Shown: piece by piece, positions 42,322 through 50,154 of the stretch | Layout: each line of letters begins with the position of its first letter | Position numbering within the stretch: the first letter of the stretch is position 1 | Origin: Bythopirellula sp041737835 | GTDB taxonomy: Bacteria; Planctomycetota; Planctomycetia; Pirellulales; Lacipirellulaceae | Assembly (NCBI GenBank): GCA_041737835.1 | Contig: JBGSQY010000004.1 | Length of the DNA stretch: 64,000 bases | Direction: 5' to 3' (one strand) | The notes under the pieces: generated by a model | What the model was told of the DNA's origin: nothing | The model's input: the letters and a program-made list of their open reading frames with translations, nothing else | Database searches by the model: none | Position numbers and translations under genes: made by a program

Positions 42322-43701
42322 ATGTCTCAAGGTTCCATGTTGTTGGTTGACGACGACCGTCACGTCCTCGAATCGATGGCCGATTGGCTTCGTAGCCAGA
42401 ATCTCCAAGTCGAAACATCCACAGGTTATTCGGACGCCCTCGACAAGCTGCGCCGCAAGTCTTATGAATTGGCGCTCGTCGACGTTCGTCTGCAAGACGG
42501 CGATGGCTTTGATCTGCTCGAACAGATTCGCCGCGGCTTTCCTCAAACCAACGTCGTGCTGATGACTGGCTACGGCGACGGCGATTCCGCGGTCGAAGCG
42601 CTCCGTTCTGGGGCATTTGATTATCTCACCAAGCCGCTCATCGACGAAGAATTGTTGATGACGATTGAGCGCGCCTTTGCTCAACGCGAAGTGATTGAAG
42701 AAAACAAGCAGCTGCGCAAGCAACTCGACAAACATCACGCCATGGACAGCGTCGTCGGACAAGATCCGCGGATGCTACGCGTGTTTGATATGGTCACCAG
42801 CGTGGCCGATACCAAAGCCACGGTTTTGATCACAGGTGAAAGCGGCACGGGCAAATCGATGATTGCCCGCGCGATTCACCGCCAAAGCGGACGCAGCGGC
42901 AAGCCGTTTATTGAAGTCGCGTGTGGCGCGCTGCCCGAAAATTTGCTTGAAAGCGAATTGTTCGGCCACGTCGCCGGTGCCTTCACGGGAGCCACGGGCG
43001 ATAAGATCGGCAAGTTCATGCAAGCCAACGGCGGCACGATCTTCCTCGACGAAATCGGCACGGCCAGCCCCGCGATGCAAGTGAAGTTGCTCCGCGTGTT
43101 GCAAGAACTTGAGTTCGAACAAGTCGGCGGCTCGAAGACATTCAAAGTCGACGTGCGCGTGATCTTGGCCACGAACGAAGATTTGGCCCAAGCGGTTGCT
43201 GCCGGCAGATTCCGTCAGGACTTGTACTACCGCATCAACGTGATCAACGTTGAGCTGCCCGCATTGCGTGAACGTCGCAGCGATATTCCGCTGTTGGCTC
43301 AAACTTTCCTCGCGGAACTTCGCGAAGATACGAATCGGCCCGTGACGGGGTTCAGCGATGAAGCCTTGCTCGCCCTTGAATCGTATCCTTGGCCGGGCAA
43401 TATCCGTGAGTTGCAAAACGTCGTCGAGCGGGCCGTGTTGCTGGGCAAGGGGGAAGTCATCGTCCCCGCGGATTTGCCACGCGAAATTGCTGGTGGTCCT
43501 ACGATGACCATGTCGCGAGTGGGCAGCCGAACGCTCAAAGAGGCTCTTGAAGAACCCGAGCGGCAGATCATTCTCGATGTGCTCGAGTCGAACAATTGGA
43601 ACCGCAATGCCACGGCTGACTCATTGGGCGTGAACCGCACGACGCTCTATAAAAAGATGAAAAAACTTGGCCTGGAAGACGGGAAATACGCTGAAAGATA
43701 A
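42322..43701 (+). CDS. NtrC-family sigma-54 response regulator
   Basis: The protein has 459 residues from ATG 42322 (MSQGSMLLVDDD). The receiver domain (1-115) has acidic Asp10-Asp12, phosphoacceptor Asp54, Thr82 and Lys104. The AAA+ domain has Walker A GESGTGKS (172-179), the sigma-54-contacting GAFTGA loop (219-224) and the Walker B region GTIFLDEIG. The C-terminal Fis-type helix-turn-helix is NRNATADSLGVNRTTLYKKMKKLGL. With GAFTGA intact it should activate sigma-54 promoters. No histidine kinase lies beside it, so it is an orphan here. The longer frame to 42214 has no added domain. A strong terminator follows. Confidence 0.93.
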   Translation: MSQGSMLLVDDDRHVLESMADWLRSQNLQVETSTGYSDALDKLRRKSYELALVDVRLQDGDGFDLLEQIRRGFPQTNVVLMTGYGDGDSAVEALRSGAFDYLTKPLIDEELLMTIERAFAQREVIEENKQLRKQLDKHHAMDSVVGQDPRMLRVFDMVTSVADTKATVLITGESGTGKSMIARAIHRQSGRSGKPFIEVACGALPENLLESELFGHVAGAFTGATGDKIGKFMQANGGTIFLDEIGTASPAMQVKLLRVLQELEFEQVGGSKTFKVDVRVILATNEDLAQAVAAGRFRQDLYYRINVINVELPALRERRSDIPLLAQTFLAELREDTNRPVTGFSDEALLALESYPWPGNIRELQNVVERAVLLGKGEVIVPADLPREIAGGPTMTMSRVGSRTLKEALEEPERQIILDVLESNNWNRNATADSLGVNRTTLYKKMKKLGLEDGKYAER

Positions 43702-43723
43702 TGTGCAGATTTTGAACATTGAT

Positions 43724-43758
43724 AACGCCCAGGGATTGCAATTCCTGGGCGTTTTTTT
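43724..43758 (+). terminator. Intrinsic terminator of the NtrC-type regulator
   Basis: A 10-base perfect stem AACGCCCAGG/CCTGGGCGTT with loop GATTGCAATT is followed by seven Ts, 22 bases past the stop codon. Confidence 0.93.
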
Positions 43759-44036
43759 GAGTAATTAATTCTTGCTGGTGCTACCACTGAATCATTTGCG
43801 AAAACAATCCCACAATTTAGTTGCTTCGCTTGTAACCCCTCATTACATTCTGGGTAGATTCAATTCTCGGGCAGCGGAGGGGAGTATATTCCGCAGCTCG
43901 ATTCCGTAAGTGCGGCCGTGTGAAACGCGGCGATTGATTCATCATCGATTTCAGGGAAACCTCTAGTCGTGAATCCGCGGCCGCACCCCCTTCATGCGAT
44001 TATTAGCACACCATGATTGGCACCTTGAGTACAGAC

Positions 44037-44068
44037 GCTAAGCCGCAAGCGACTACTTGCGGCTTAGC
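44037..44068. terminator. GCTAAGCCGCAAG hairpin
   Basis: GCTAAGCCGCAAG and CTTGCGGCTTAGC form a perfect 13-base stem around CGACTA, 20 bases past the stop of the minus-strand gene at 44088. Parts of the same sequence recur at 35796, 41781, 46278 and 48028. Confidence 0.7.
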
Positions 44069-44087
44069 GTCTTATTGATGTGCCAAT

Positions 44088-44495
44088 TCAATAACGCGTC
44101 GGCTCGACGTGCCGCAGATCGTCGGCACTATATTGATTCGGAACGAGTTGTTCGTTCTCGGCGACTTGATAGCGAATCGCCCGGGCGTTGCCGTCCCACG
44201 TGATTTCTTTGATCACCGCCGTGCGAGGCGTGTTGCGATAACCGCGCGACAGGACTTCGACCCAGTCGCCGATTTCAAAACCTTCGGGCACAACCTCTTG
44301 CCACAGCGTGCGCATCACGCGCAAGCGAACGTCGCCGTAGTAGAGGATCACATAAGGATTCTCTTCGCCATCGCGGCGAAAGATGCGCTGGCTCGGAATC
44401 ATTTGCCGAGCAAGCTCCACGTCCTCGGGATGGACCCAATCGTTGCCATCTTCCGGCCACCAAGGATAGCAGCCATATTTCGGATCAACTTTCAT
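44088..44495 (-). CDS. Conserved hypothetical protein
   Basis: This 135-residue soluble protein begins MKVDPKYGCYPWWPEDGNDWVHPEDV and has an RIFRRDGEENPYVILYYGDVRLRVM strand pair. A small barrel-like end follows (GFEIGDWVEVLSRGYRNTPRTAVIKEITWD), resembling an SH3-like or KOW-like fold. There is no catalytic motif. I recall similar proteins in planctomycetes but no function. It stands alone. Confidence 0.7.
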   Translation of the reverse strand: MKVDPKYGCYPWWPEDGNDWVHPEDVELARQMIPSQRIFRRDGEENPYVILYYGDVRLRVMRTLWQEVVPEGFEIGDWVEVLSRGYRNTPRTAVIKEITWDGNARAIRYQVAENEQLVPNQYSADDLRHVEPTRY

Positions 44496-44607
44496 CGCGC
44501 CTCATGCTCGGCCGAAGAACAGGCTGCCCCCCAGGCTGCCAGCCGAACCCCTTCTCATTTGTCAGTTTATGCTGGGTCGTGAGAATTGTCATCCTTTGCA
44601 AATCCGT

Positions 44608-44672
44608 GTTAGCCGCAGGCGGCAGCCGACGGTTAAGCCACGATCACCGCTGGCTTCCGCCTGCGGCTAGTA
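44608..44672. repeat. Inverted pair of GCCGCAGGCGG elements
   Basis: TTAGCCGCAGGCGG (about 44610-44623) and CCGCCTGCGGCTAG (about 44656-44669) form 12 to 14-base arms around GGTTAAGCC...GGCTTCC. They lie upstream of the KAP-like NTPase gene. Confidence 0.55.
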
Positions 44673-44771
44673 GGAATTCCACGACAATTTCGAGTTAAGC
44701 TCGTGGGTCACATTTGCACGGTGAGCAAACTATACTTGAGGGACAACAAACCGCACCCTCAAGTTACGGCT

Positions 44772-46277
44772 ATGAACCTTCACGAATTCTTCGATCACCA
44801 CGGCATGGCGAACAATCCGTTCGCGGATGAAGACGCGCAAACCGATCCTGTTTTTCAAGGCCGTTGCCGCACGAGCACGTTTCATCCCAATTGGGACAAG
44901 GTGTACGGCGATCCCGCGAACCCCGGCACGTCGATCGTGTTTGGCGAAAAGGGAGCGGGCAAAACGGCGATGCGGATGCAGGTCGTGGCCCAGATCGAAG
45001 AGTTCAACCGCCAGCACGAAAACAATAGCTCGTTCGTGATTGAATACGACGACTTCAATCCGTTTTTGGATCGCTTTGCCGAACGGTTGAGCGCGCGGAC
45101 CCGCCGCAAGCCAACCAAGGTGCTCGACGAATGGAAACTTTGGGACCATGTCGATGCGATTCTCTCGCTCGGGGTGACCAGCGTGGTCGACCGTTTACTC
45201 GGTGTGTCGCAACCCAGCGGCCCGGCGGGGAACACACTGCCCGACGATTCCGTCCGGCGGCTCGATCGTTTTCAACGCCGGGACTTGCTGTTGCTTGCCG
45301 CGTGTTACGACAATTCACTTACCGAATCATTTGATGCGCGTTGGTTTCGCTTGCGCCGCAAACTGCGTTACATCCCTTGGCAGAATTGGGGCATCAAGCT
45401 GATCGGCCTCCTCACGACTATTGGCGTCATCGGCACGGCGTACTATCAACAGCGCTTCGATTGGTTCAAAACGGTTTGGCCCTGGTTAATCATTGCGTTG
45501 GGTTGGGCACCGCTCTTGGCCCAAGTTTGGCGGTGGTGGATGCAATCATTCAGCATATCGCGCAACTTGCGCACCGTGACCCGCAACATTAATCCACTCC
45601 GCCGTGTGTTGATGCAGTTCTCCGGCCGCGACATCAATGGCCAGCCGCTTCCCAGCAAGCGCCGCACGGATGACCGCTACGAACTGCTCTACAAGTTCCA
45701 GGGAGTGCTCAAGGCCCTGGGATTCTCGGGGATTGTCGTGCTGGTCGACCGCGTCGACGAACCGCATCTGATCAATGGCTCGCTTGAAAATATGAAGGGG
45801 CTGGTCTGGTCGATGCTCGACAACAAGTTCCTCAAGCAACCTGGTTTGGGACTCAAACTGCTGCTGCCGATTGAGCTATCGCAGTATGTGCAAAACGAGG
45901 GGCACGATTTCTTTCAGCGCGCTCGGCTTGATAAGCAAAACATGATTCCGTCGCTCGAATGGACGGGAGCCTCGCTCTACGATTTGGCCAATGCCCGCGT
46001 GGCGGCCTGTGCCAAGGAAGGGGCCTCGCCGATATTGCAAGAGATGTTCGACCCCAGCATCAGCAGCCAACGGTTGATCGATGCCTTCGCGATGCTGCGC
46101 GTTCCTCGGCATTTGTTCAAATTCTTGTACCGGTTGCTCGTGGCCCACTGTCAAAGCTTTGTCGATAGCGATCCTTCCTGGCAGATCAGCCCCGCGACGT
46201 TTGAAGCGCAGCTAGCACTCTATCGCCGCGATAAAGAAGCGGTCGACCGCGGTTTATCGGTCGCGTCGCCCATTTAA
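44772..46277 (+). CDS. KAP-like P-loop NTPase with membrane insert
   Basis: The protein has 501 residues from ATG 44772 (MNLHEFFDHHG). Walker A is GEKGAGKT (58-65). The Walker B-like strand is IVVLVDRVDE (321-330). Between them lie two membrane helices (about 206-225 and 233-252), preceded and followed by basic loops. A transmembrane pair inserted between Walker A and Walker B is the mark of KAP-type NTPases. The C-terminal half (340-480) is helical with LLLPIELSQYV, a sensor-like segment. KAP NTPases sit on the inner membrane face; some are part of phage defence. No partner gene is adjacent, so the role is open. The frame may start further left (44703), but that adds nothing. Confidence 0.7.
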   Translation: MNLHEFFDHHGMANNPFADEDAQTDPVFQGRCRTSTFHPNWDKVYGDPANPGTSIVFGEKGAGKTAMRMQVVAQIEEFNRQHENNSSFVIEYDDFNPFLDRFAERLSARTRRKPTKVLDEWKLWDHVDAILSLGVTSVVDRLLGVSQPSGPAGNTLPDDSVRRLDRFQRRDLLLLAACYDNSLTESFDARWFRLRRKLRYIPWQNWGIKLIGLLTTIGVIGTAYYQQRFDWFKTVWPWLIIALGWAPLLAQVWRWWMQSFSISRNLRTVTRNINPLRRVLMQFSGRDINGQPLPSKRRTDDRYELLYKFQGVLKALGFSGIVVLVDRVDEPHLINGSLENMKGLVWSMLDNKFLKQPGLGLKLLLPIELSQYVQNEGHDFFQRARLDKQNMIPSLEWTGASLYDLANARVAACAKEGASPILQEMFDPSISSQRLIDAFAMLRVPRHLFKFLYRLLVAHCQSFVDSDPSWQISPATFEAQLALYRRDKEAVDRGLSVASPI

Positions 46278-46341
46278 CCGCTCGCGGCTTAGCGCCTTTT
46301 CATGCCGTGAATTCTCGGTCGTGGGACACGACCGGCTAACC
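46278..46341. repeat. CTCGCGGCTTAGCG element and GGA-triloop hairpin
   Basis: CCGCTCGCGGCTTAGCGCC follows the NTPase stop. Next, GGTCGTG-GGA-CACGACC (46317-46333) followed by CGGCTAAC repeats the plan of the 12739 and 14431 hairpins with different, paired stem bases. Confidence 0.65.
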
Positions 46342-46418
46342 TTGACCGTCATCGGCCCTTTTGACACACTCCGCCCCCTTGAATGGAGTTACTGTTCCCC
46401 GAGCGAAGAGGTGCCGCG

Positions 46419-46967
46419 ATGCGTCAACAAATTTCCCTACTGTTCGCGATTGGCATGTTGGCAATTTCAGCCGGCTGTGGATCGCCAGCGTCGACGGGTG
46501 AAGAAGCGATCGCTCAAGTCGTGCAGCAATTCCTCGACGGCGTGCGTACCGCTGATGCCGAAACAACCAATCGACTGCTCACCCCCAAGGCCTTGGAACA
46601 AACCACGGCCTACGACATGGAAATCGCTCCGCCGGGAAGTCCCACGGCCAAGTTTGAAATTGGCGCCATTGAAATCGTGAAGCCTGATCGCGCCGTGGCC
46701 GAGACCGTGTGGCGCGACGTTGATCCCGATGGCAAACCGTTTGAAGATAATATGACGTGGGCGCTGAAGATGATCGACAACGAGTGGCGGATCTGCGGCA
46801 TGGCCGCCGAGATTGGTCCCGATCAAGAACCGATTGTGCTCGACTTTGAAGATCCGACCGAGATCTTGCGTCTGCAAAAGAACAGGTCAGCGCAGCAAAC
46901 CCCAGGCGAGACACCACTCCAAGCGACTCAGCCTCCGCAAGACCCGTTTCGTACGGTCCCCCGCTAA
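46419..46967 (+). CDS. Lipoprotein with NTF2-like pattern
   Basis: This 182-residue protein starts at ATG 46419 with GAGG about eight bases upstream. The lipobox is ISAGC (Cys19). The body (28-140) has a helix followed by strands (AIAQVVQQFLDGVRTADAETTNRLL, TAKFEIGAIEIVKPDRAVAETVW, MTWALKMIDNEWRICGMA), fitting an NTF2-like/SnoaL-type fold. The tail is rich in Gln, Pro and Thr. Function unknown; membrane anchored. Confidence 0.7.
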   Translation: MRQQISLLFAIGMLAISAGCGSPASTGEEAIAQVVQQFLDGVRTADAETTNRLLTPKALEQTTAYDMEIAPPGSPTAKFEIGAIEIVKPDRAVAETVWRDVDPDGKPFEDNMTWALKMIDNEWRICGMAAEIGPDQEPIVLDFEDPTEILRLQKNRSAQQTPGETPLQATQPPQDPFRTVPR

Positions 46968-47503
46968 CTGTGCGGTGAGTAGCAAAAACTTTTTCATAGA
47001 AAAATCGCGACATCGTGTCTCGCTATTCTTCTCATTTTGCCCTTTCTCACATTATCGGGGCGTATGACTGAAAAGTAATTTTTGCCGGTGTTTACAGGCT
47101 CAATTGCGAATCAATCGTATTTCCTACGGCGTTTCGTAGCGCAATGGTGAAAAAGCCCGGTGCAATGCAGGTCTTTTAACAACCAGCGGCCATTGACACT
47201 CAAAATGACCATGTTATTTTGTCGACCTATGTTCACCAACGAGCAAGGTCAGCTCAATCCGCAGGGATTCTGATTTCGCGCAAGTTGTGACTAGCTAACT
47301 AGAGCAGTCGAGCGATTGCGAGTGCTGAGACCAATTGGCCCGTAGTTGCTTGCTGAGCAAAAACTTTCGTCTTCCCCGCCGCTACCAACCGTCGTGGCCC
47401 TGGGGACAAAACAATTTTGACGGTGACACAGAGAATAGTCGCGTTGCAGGAGGGACATGTGATCCCCCGCGATGCCCCAGATTTCCCAAGAGGAGGAATT
47501 TTT
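46968..47503. other. Long upstream region of the Cys-rich protein gene
   Basis: This 536-base space has no gene. It should hold the promoter and a long leader for the strongly translated gene at 47504. No repeat family member was found. A TTTGACGGTGACACAG... stretch (about 47415) could carry a -35 element, but no convincing -10 was found. Confidence 0.5.
47491..47496 (+). promoter_or_regulatory. Strong Shine-Dalgarno AGGAGG
   Basis: AGGAGG lies seven bases before ATG 47504 and fixes the start of the Cys-rich protein; the open frame extends much further upstream. Confidence 0.9.
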
Positions 47504-47953
47504 ATGAAAAATGTATTGGTTGCTTTGACCGCCTTGGTCATGGTTGTGACAAGCTTCGCCGTTACGGATGCCGAAGCTGGTTTGTTCCGTAATCGTAAGA
47601 ACAAGTGCTGCAAGGAAACTTGCTGCGAGCCAGTTTGCTGTGAACCAGCTCCTTGCTGCGAACCAGCCCCTTGTGCTTGTGAAGCTCCTGCTCCCGCTCC
47701 TTGCGGTTGCGAAGCTGCTGCCGCTCCTTGCGGTTGCGAAGCCTCGCTGTGCAGCTGCCCAACCCGTCGCGAAGCTCGTAAGGCTCGTCGTCACGGCTGC
47801 TGCGCGCAGACCTGTGGTTGCGAAGCTGCCGCTGCTCCTTGCGGATGTGAAGCTGCTGCCGCTCCTTGCGGTTGTGGCGAAGCCGCTCCTGCTATGGAAG
47901 GTGCTGCTCCCGAAGCCGCTCCCGAAGCTCCTAGCAGCGATTCAACCACCTGA
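47504..47953 (+). CDS. Cysteine-rich secreted repeat protein
   Basis: This 149-residue protein has a signal peptide (hydrophobic 4-20, ending AEA). The mature part has 24 cysteines, mainly as CC or CxC pairs, in repeats of two kinds: CCEPAP and PCGCEAAAA. A basic PTRREARKARRHG segment splits the repeats. The C-terminus is acidic and cysteine free. The repeats invite metal binding or a disulfide-linked matrix; neither is proven. The strong Shine-Dalgarno and tidy terminator suggest high expression. The repeats are near-identical at DNA level (TCCTTGCGGTTGCGAAGCTG), so copy number may vary between strains. Confidence 0.8.
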   Translation: MKNVLVALTALVMVVTSFAVTDAEAGLFRNRKNKCCKETCCEPVCCEPAPCCEPAPCACEAPAPAPCGCEAAAAPCGCEASLCSCPTRREARKARRHGCCAQTCGCEAAAAPCGCEAAAAPCGCGEAAPAMEGAAPEAAPEAPSSDSTT

Positions 47954-47984
47954 GTTGGTTTGAATTGTTTGAAGTGTTAAACGA

Positions 47985-48020
47985 AAAGCCGGATCTCGCT
48001 CGTCGAGTTCCGGCTTTTTT
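47985..48020 (+). terminator. Intrinsic terminator of the Cys-rich gene
   Basis: Stem AAAAGCCGGA/TCCGGCTTTT with a 14-base loop runs into TTTTTT, 32 bases after the stop codon. Confidence 0.88.
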
Positions 48021-48077
48021 ATTGCGCGCCGCTCGCGGCTTAGCGCCATATTCCGTGGCAAAGCGACGGGCGAAATA

Positions 48078-48683
48078 TCAACGCAGCAACACCACCAGCA
48101 TCACGATAAGCAACAAGATAATCATGCCCCCCAGAAACAGGGTCAGCGTTTTGATTTGATCCTTCTTCTGCCGCTGCCGACGACGATACATGCTCGTCAC
48201 TTGCGGATCGTTGGGCAACTTTGGTTCCGTCTTGATGCTGACCGACTCTTCCACGAACGACTTGGGCCGCACGATGGGCACGGCCTCTAGCACCGCCCCC
48301 AATTCGGGAAACACATCGCTCGCGCGTTGCCAATCGAGCCAACCCGTCTTCCACACCCACGTATCGCGGCCAATCGTGCCGTCCGCAATACATGTCTTCA
48401 CCAGCGACATCGTAGCGGGACCCTTCTGCTCGCCACTGCTAGTCCGCACGTGCCAAAGTTCCGTGGTCAACCCCACGGGAGAGGCCGGTTCGAGGTCTAG
48501 CTCAAGATCTTCTTCCAACGGCATGATCGTGGGCACCGCATCATCTATGGCTGCGACCGTGCCGCCACTTTCCATCGGCACCAAGAATTTGGCATCGCAG
48601 TCGGGGCAGATCCCGCGCTTCCCCGCGAGGAACGCTTTCACGTTGAGTTTGTGGCCGTTCGGACAATAAAAACGAATACCCAT
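48078..48683 (-). CDS. Zinc-ribbon, GYF_2 (DUF4339) membrane protein
   Basis: The protein has 201 residues. The N-terminus is a zinc-ribbon-like segment (FYCPNGHKLNV, then RGICPDCDAKF) with Cys and His ligands. Residues 75-125 form a GYF_2/DUF4339 domain (ELWHVRTSSGEQKGPATMSLV, TIGRDTWVWKTGWLDWQRASDVF). A basic stretch (166-178) precedes one C-terminal membrane helix (180-200). This layout is common in planctomycetes; the cytoplasmic part probably binds protein partners. Divergent from uppP. Confidence 0.85.
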   Translation of the reverse strand: MGIRFYCPNGHKLNVKAFLAGKRGICPDCDAKFLVPMESGGTVAAIDDAVPTIMPLEEDLELDLEPASPVGLTTELWHVRTSSGEQKGPATMSLVKTCIADGTIGRDTWVWKTGWLDWQRASDVFPELGAVLEAVPIVRPKSFVEESVSIKTEPKLPNDPQVTSMYRRRQRQKKDQIKTLTLFLGGMIILLLIVMLVVLLR

Positions 48684-48768
48684 AACTTCAGTTTAACCAG
48701 CGTGACAATTGGGGAGAAGCGCCACAGACGCGCGTGAAATTCCCCGCTATAGTGCGAACTCCGATAAA

Positions 48769-48858
48769 ATGACCAATGACCAAGCCCTGAATGACCAATC
48801 GACTTTTATTGGTCATTTGTTTCCTGAGCTCCGACCTCTGGCCCCTCACCTCTGCCCA
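48769..48858. repeat. GACCAAT and GACCTCT heptanucleotide repeats abutting uppP
   Basis: AATGACCAATGACCAAG and AATGACCAATCG form a left arm and ATTGGTCATTTG a right arm (48769-48821). Heptamers CCGACCT, CTGGCCC, CTCACCT follow and end three to four bases before the uppP ATG. Confidence 0.7.
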
Positions 48859-48861
48859 TCT

Positions 48862-49662
48862 ATGTCCTTACTCGCCGTCATCATCATGGCCATTGTGCAG
48901 GGAATCACTGAGTTCCTGCCGATCAGCAGCGACGGTCACCTCGCCGTGGTTAACGCGCTCATGGAATCGTTCGGTGGCAAACCGGCGCCTGATCTGTTGG
49001 AAGTGACACTCGTGTTGCATTTGGGGACGTTGGCCTCGGTCCTCGTCTACTATCGCAAGGAACTTGTGCGGCTGCTGTTCCAAGATCGCCGCGCGATCGT
49101 GCCGATCATTTTCGCCACGATCCCCGCGGTGATCATTGGCCTCGGTATCGAAAAGGGCCTCCCCGACAGCATTAGCAAACCCCTTTTAGAAAGCCCGCTG
49201 CTTGCCGGCTTTGGTTTTTTGATTTCAGCGGCCGCCTTGTGGTGGGGGTCGCGCAGCACGACTGGCAACATGCACTACACCGAGCTTCCGCCCGGCAAAG
49301 CCACGCTCATCGGTATCTTGCAATCGATCGCAATCCTCCCCGGCGTCTCGCGCAGCGGCATGACGATCTCCGGCGGGCTCGGCGCGGGACTCGAACGCGG
49401 AGCCGCCGCGACATTTTCATTCTTAATGGCCGTCCCCGTGATTGCCGGGGCAGGGCTATTGAAGATGCTCGATCTCTACAAGCAAGGCTCAACGACTACG
49501 CCGATCCCCAATCTCGCGGTGGGCTTCGTCGTGTCGATGATCGTGGGCCTCGCGGCGATCGCCGTATTAATGCGATTTGTGAAGAGCGGCAAATTGATGG
49601 TCTTCGTGTATTATCTCGTGCCGCTGGGGATCGCGGTGATTATCTGGCAGATGACGAAGTAA
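48862..49662 (+). CDS. uppP: Undecaprenyl-diphosphatase
   Basis: This 266-residue membrane enzyme recycles undecaprenyl diphosphate to the monophosphate carrier for cell-wall and polysaccharide synthesis, and gives bacitracin resistance. The two family motifs are QGITEFLPISSDGH (about 13-26; the active region with Glu17) and PGVSRSGMTISGGL (about 159-172, with the conserved Arg). Eight membrane segments fit. ATG 48862 is the start where the first helix begins; sequence before it is intergenic repeat and lacks a Shine-Dalgarno sequence. Confidence 0.93.
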   Translation: MSLLAVIIMAIVQGITEFLPISSDGHLAVVNALMESFGGKPAPDLLEVTLVLHLGTLASVLVYYRKELVRLLFQDRRAIVPIIFATIPAVIIGLGIEKGLPDSISKPLLESPLLAGFGFLISAAALWWGSRSTTGNMHYTELPPGKATLIGILQSIAILPGVSRSGMTISGGLGAGLERGAAATFSFLMAVPVIAGAGLLKMLDLYKQGSTTTPIPNLAVGFVVSMIVGLAAIAVLMRFVKSGKLMVFVYYLVPLGIAVIIWQMTK

Positions 49663-49664
49663 CG

Positions 49665-49782
49665 TGTCATTCCGAGGGGAGTTCTGCGACCCGAGGAATC
49701 TGGCTTCTATCATCACACGCTTAACATGCGTGAATGTGCTACACACCAGATCCCTCGGTCGGCGAGCCTCTCTCGGGATGAC
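49665..49782. repeat. 118-base inverted-repeat element
   Basis: The outer arms GTCATTCCGAG (49665) and CTCGGGATGAC (to 49782) and the inner arms GAGGAATCTGG (49693) and CCAGATCCCTC (to 49755) are complementary with few mismatches; a loop of about 40 bases lies between. The arms resemble the widespread 'TGTCATTCCGAG ... GAGGAATCT' intergenic elements of many bacteria. It lies three bases after the uppP stop and may act as its terminator. Confidence 0.65.
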
Positions 49783-50154
49783 CATTCAGGGCAACGCCCC
49801 CTCCTGTTCTCCGCACACTTCCTTGGATCGCGTTGCGATCCGGCAAGGAGACCCTCTGCCAAAATGGCAGCGATCTTCCGGCTTTCTTCACTTGGACAGC
49901 GGAAATGGCAGAAACGGCCAATTCGCTCGTTTTTCTTAATCCGTTACCACGCCGCAACTTGCGAATTGTCTAACAATTGGCGCGAACCTTGCTTTAGGCC
50001 CATTGCCAGCGGGGACGTTCTGCGCCCTAATAACATGTTTCCCCGTGCTTCAAAACAGAAAACAGGGCCCTGCGATTCGTTGAATCGCGGCTAGGCCGTG
50101 TCGCAACGCCGACACACCGTATTCAGATCTTTTACAATTCGGAGGACAACACAC
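49783..50154. other. Upstream region of groES
   Basis: No gene is seen. The CIRCE operator (TTAGCACTC-N9-GAGTGCTAA) was looked for and not found. A weak inverted repeat GCGAATTGTCTAACAATTGGCGC lies near 49950-49973. Control of groESL is therefore not by the HrcA/CIRCE scheme, as far as can be seen. Confidence 0.5.

Larger units (their letters stand above)
43702..44087. other. Intergenic with terminators at both ends
   Basis: This 386-base space holds the regulator's terminator on the left and the hairpin of the next minus-strand gene on the right. The middle (43765-44030) shows no gene or repeat. A sigma-70-like promoter was not evident. Confidence 0.5.

Noticed and set aside
47568..47963. 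Second plus-strand frame (131 codons) over the Cys-rich gene
   Set aside because: It is a shifted reading of the same repeats (Leu/Ala/Lys-rich). The frame at 47504 has the Shine-Dalgarno and signal peptide.
49783..50154. CIRCE heat-shock operator upstream of groES
   Set aside because: The TTAGCACTC-N9-GAGTGCTAA pattern was looked for and is absent; the nearby AATTG/CAATT inverted repeat is too weak and different.
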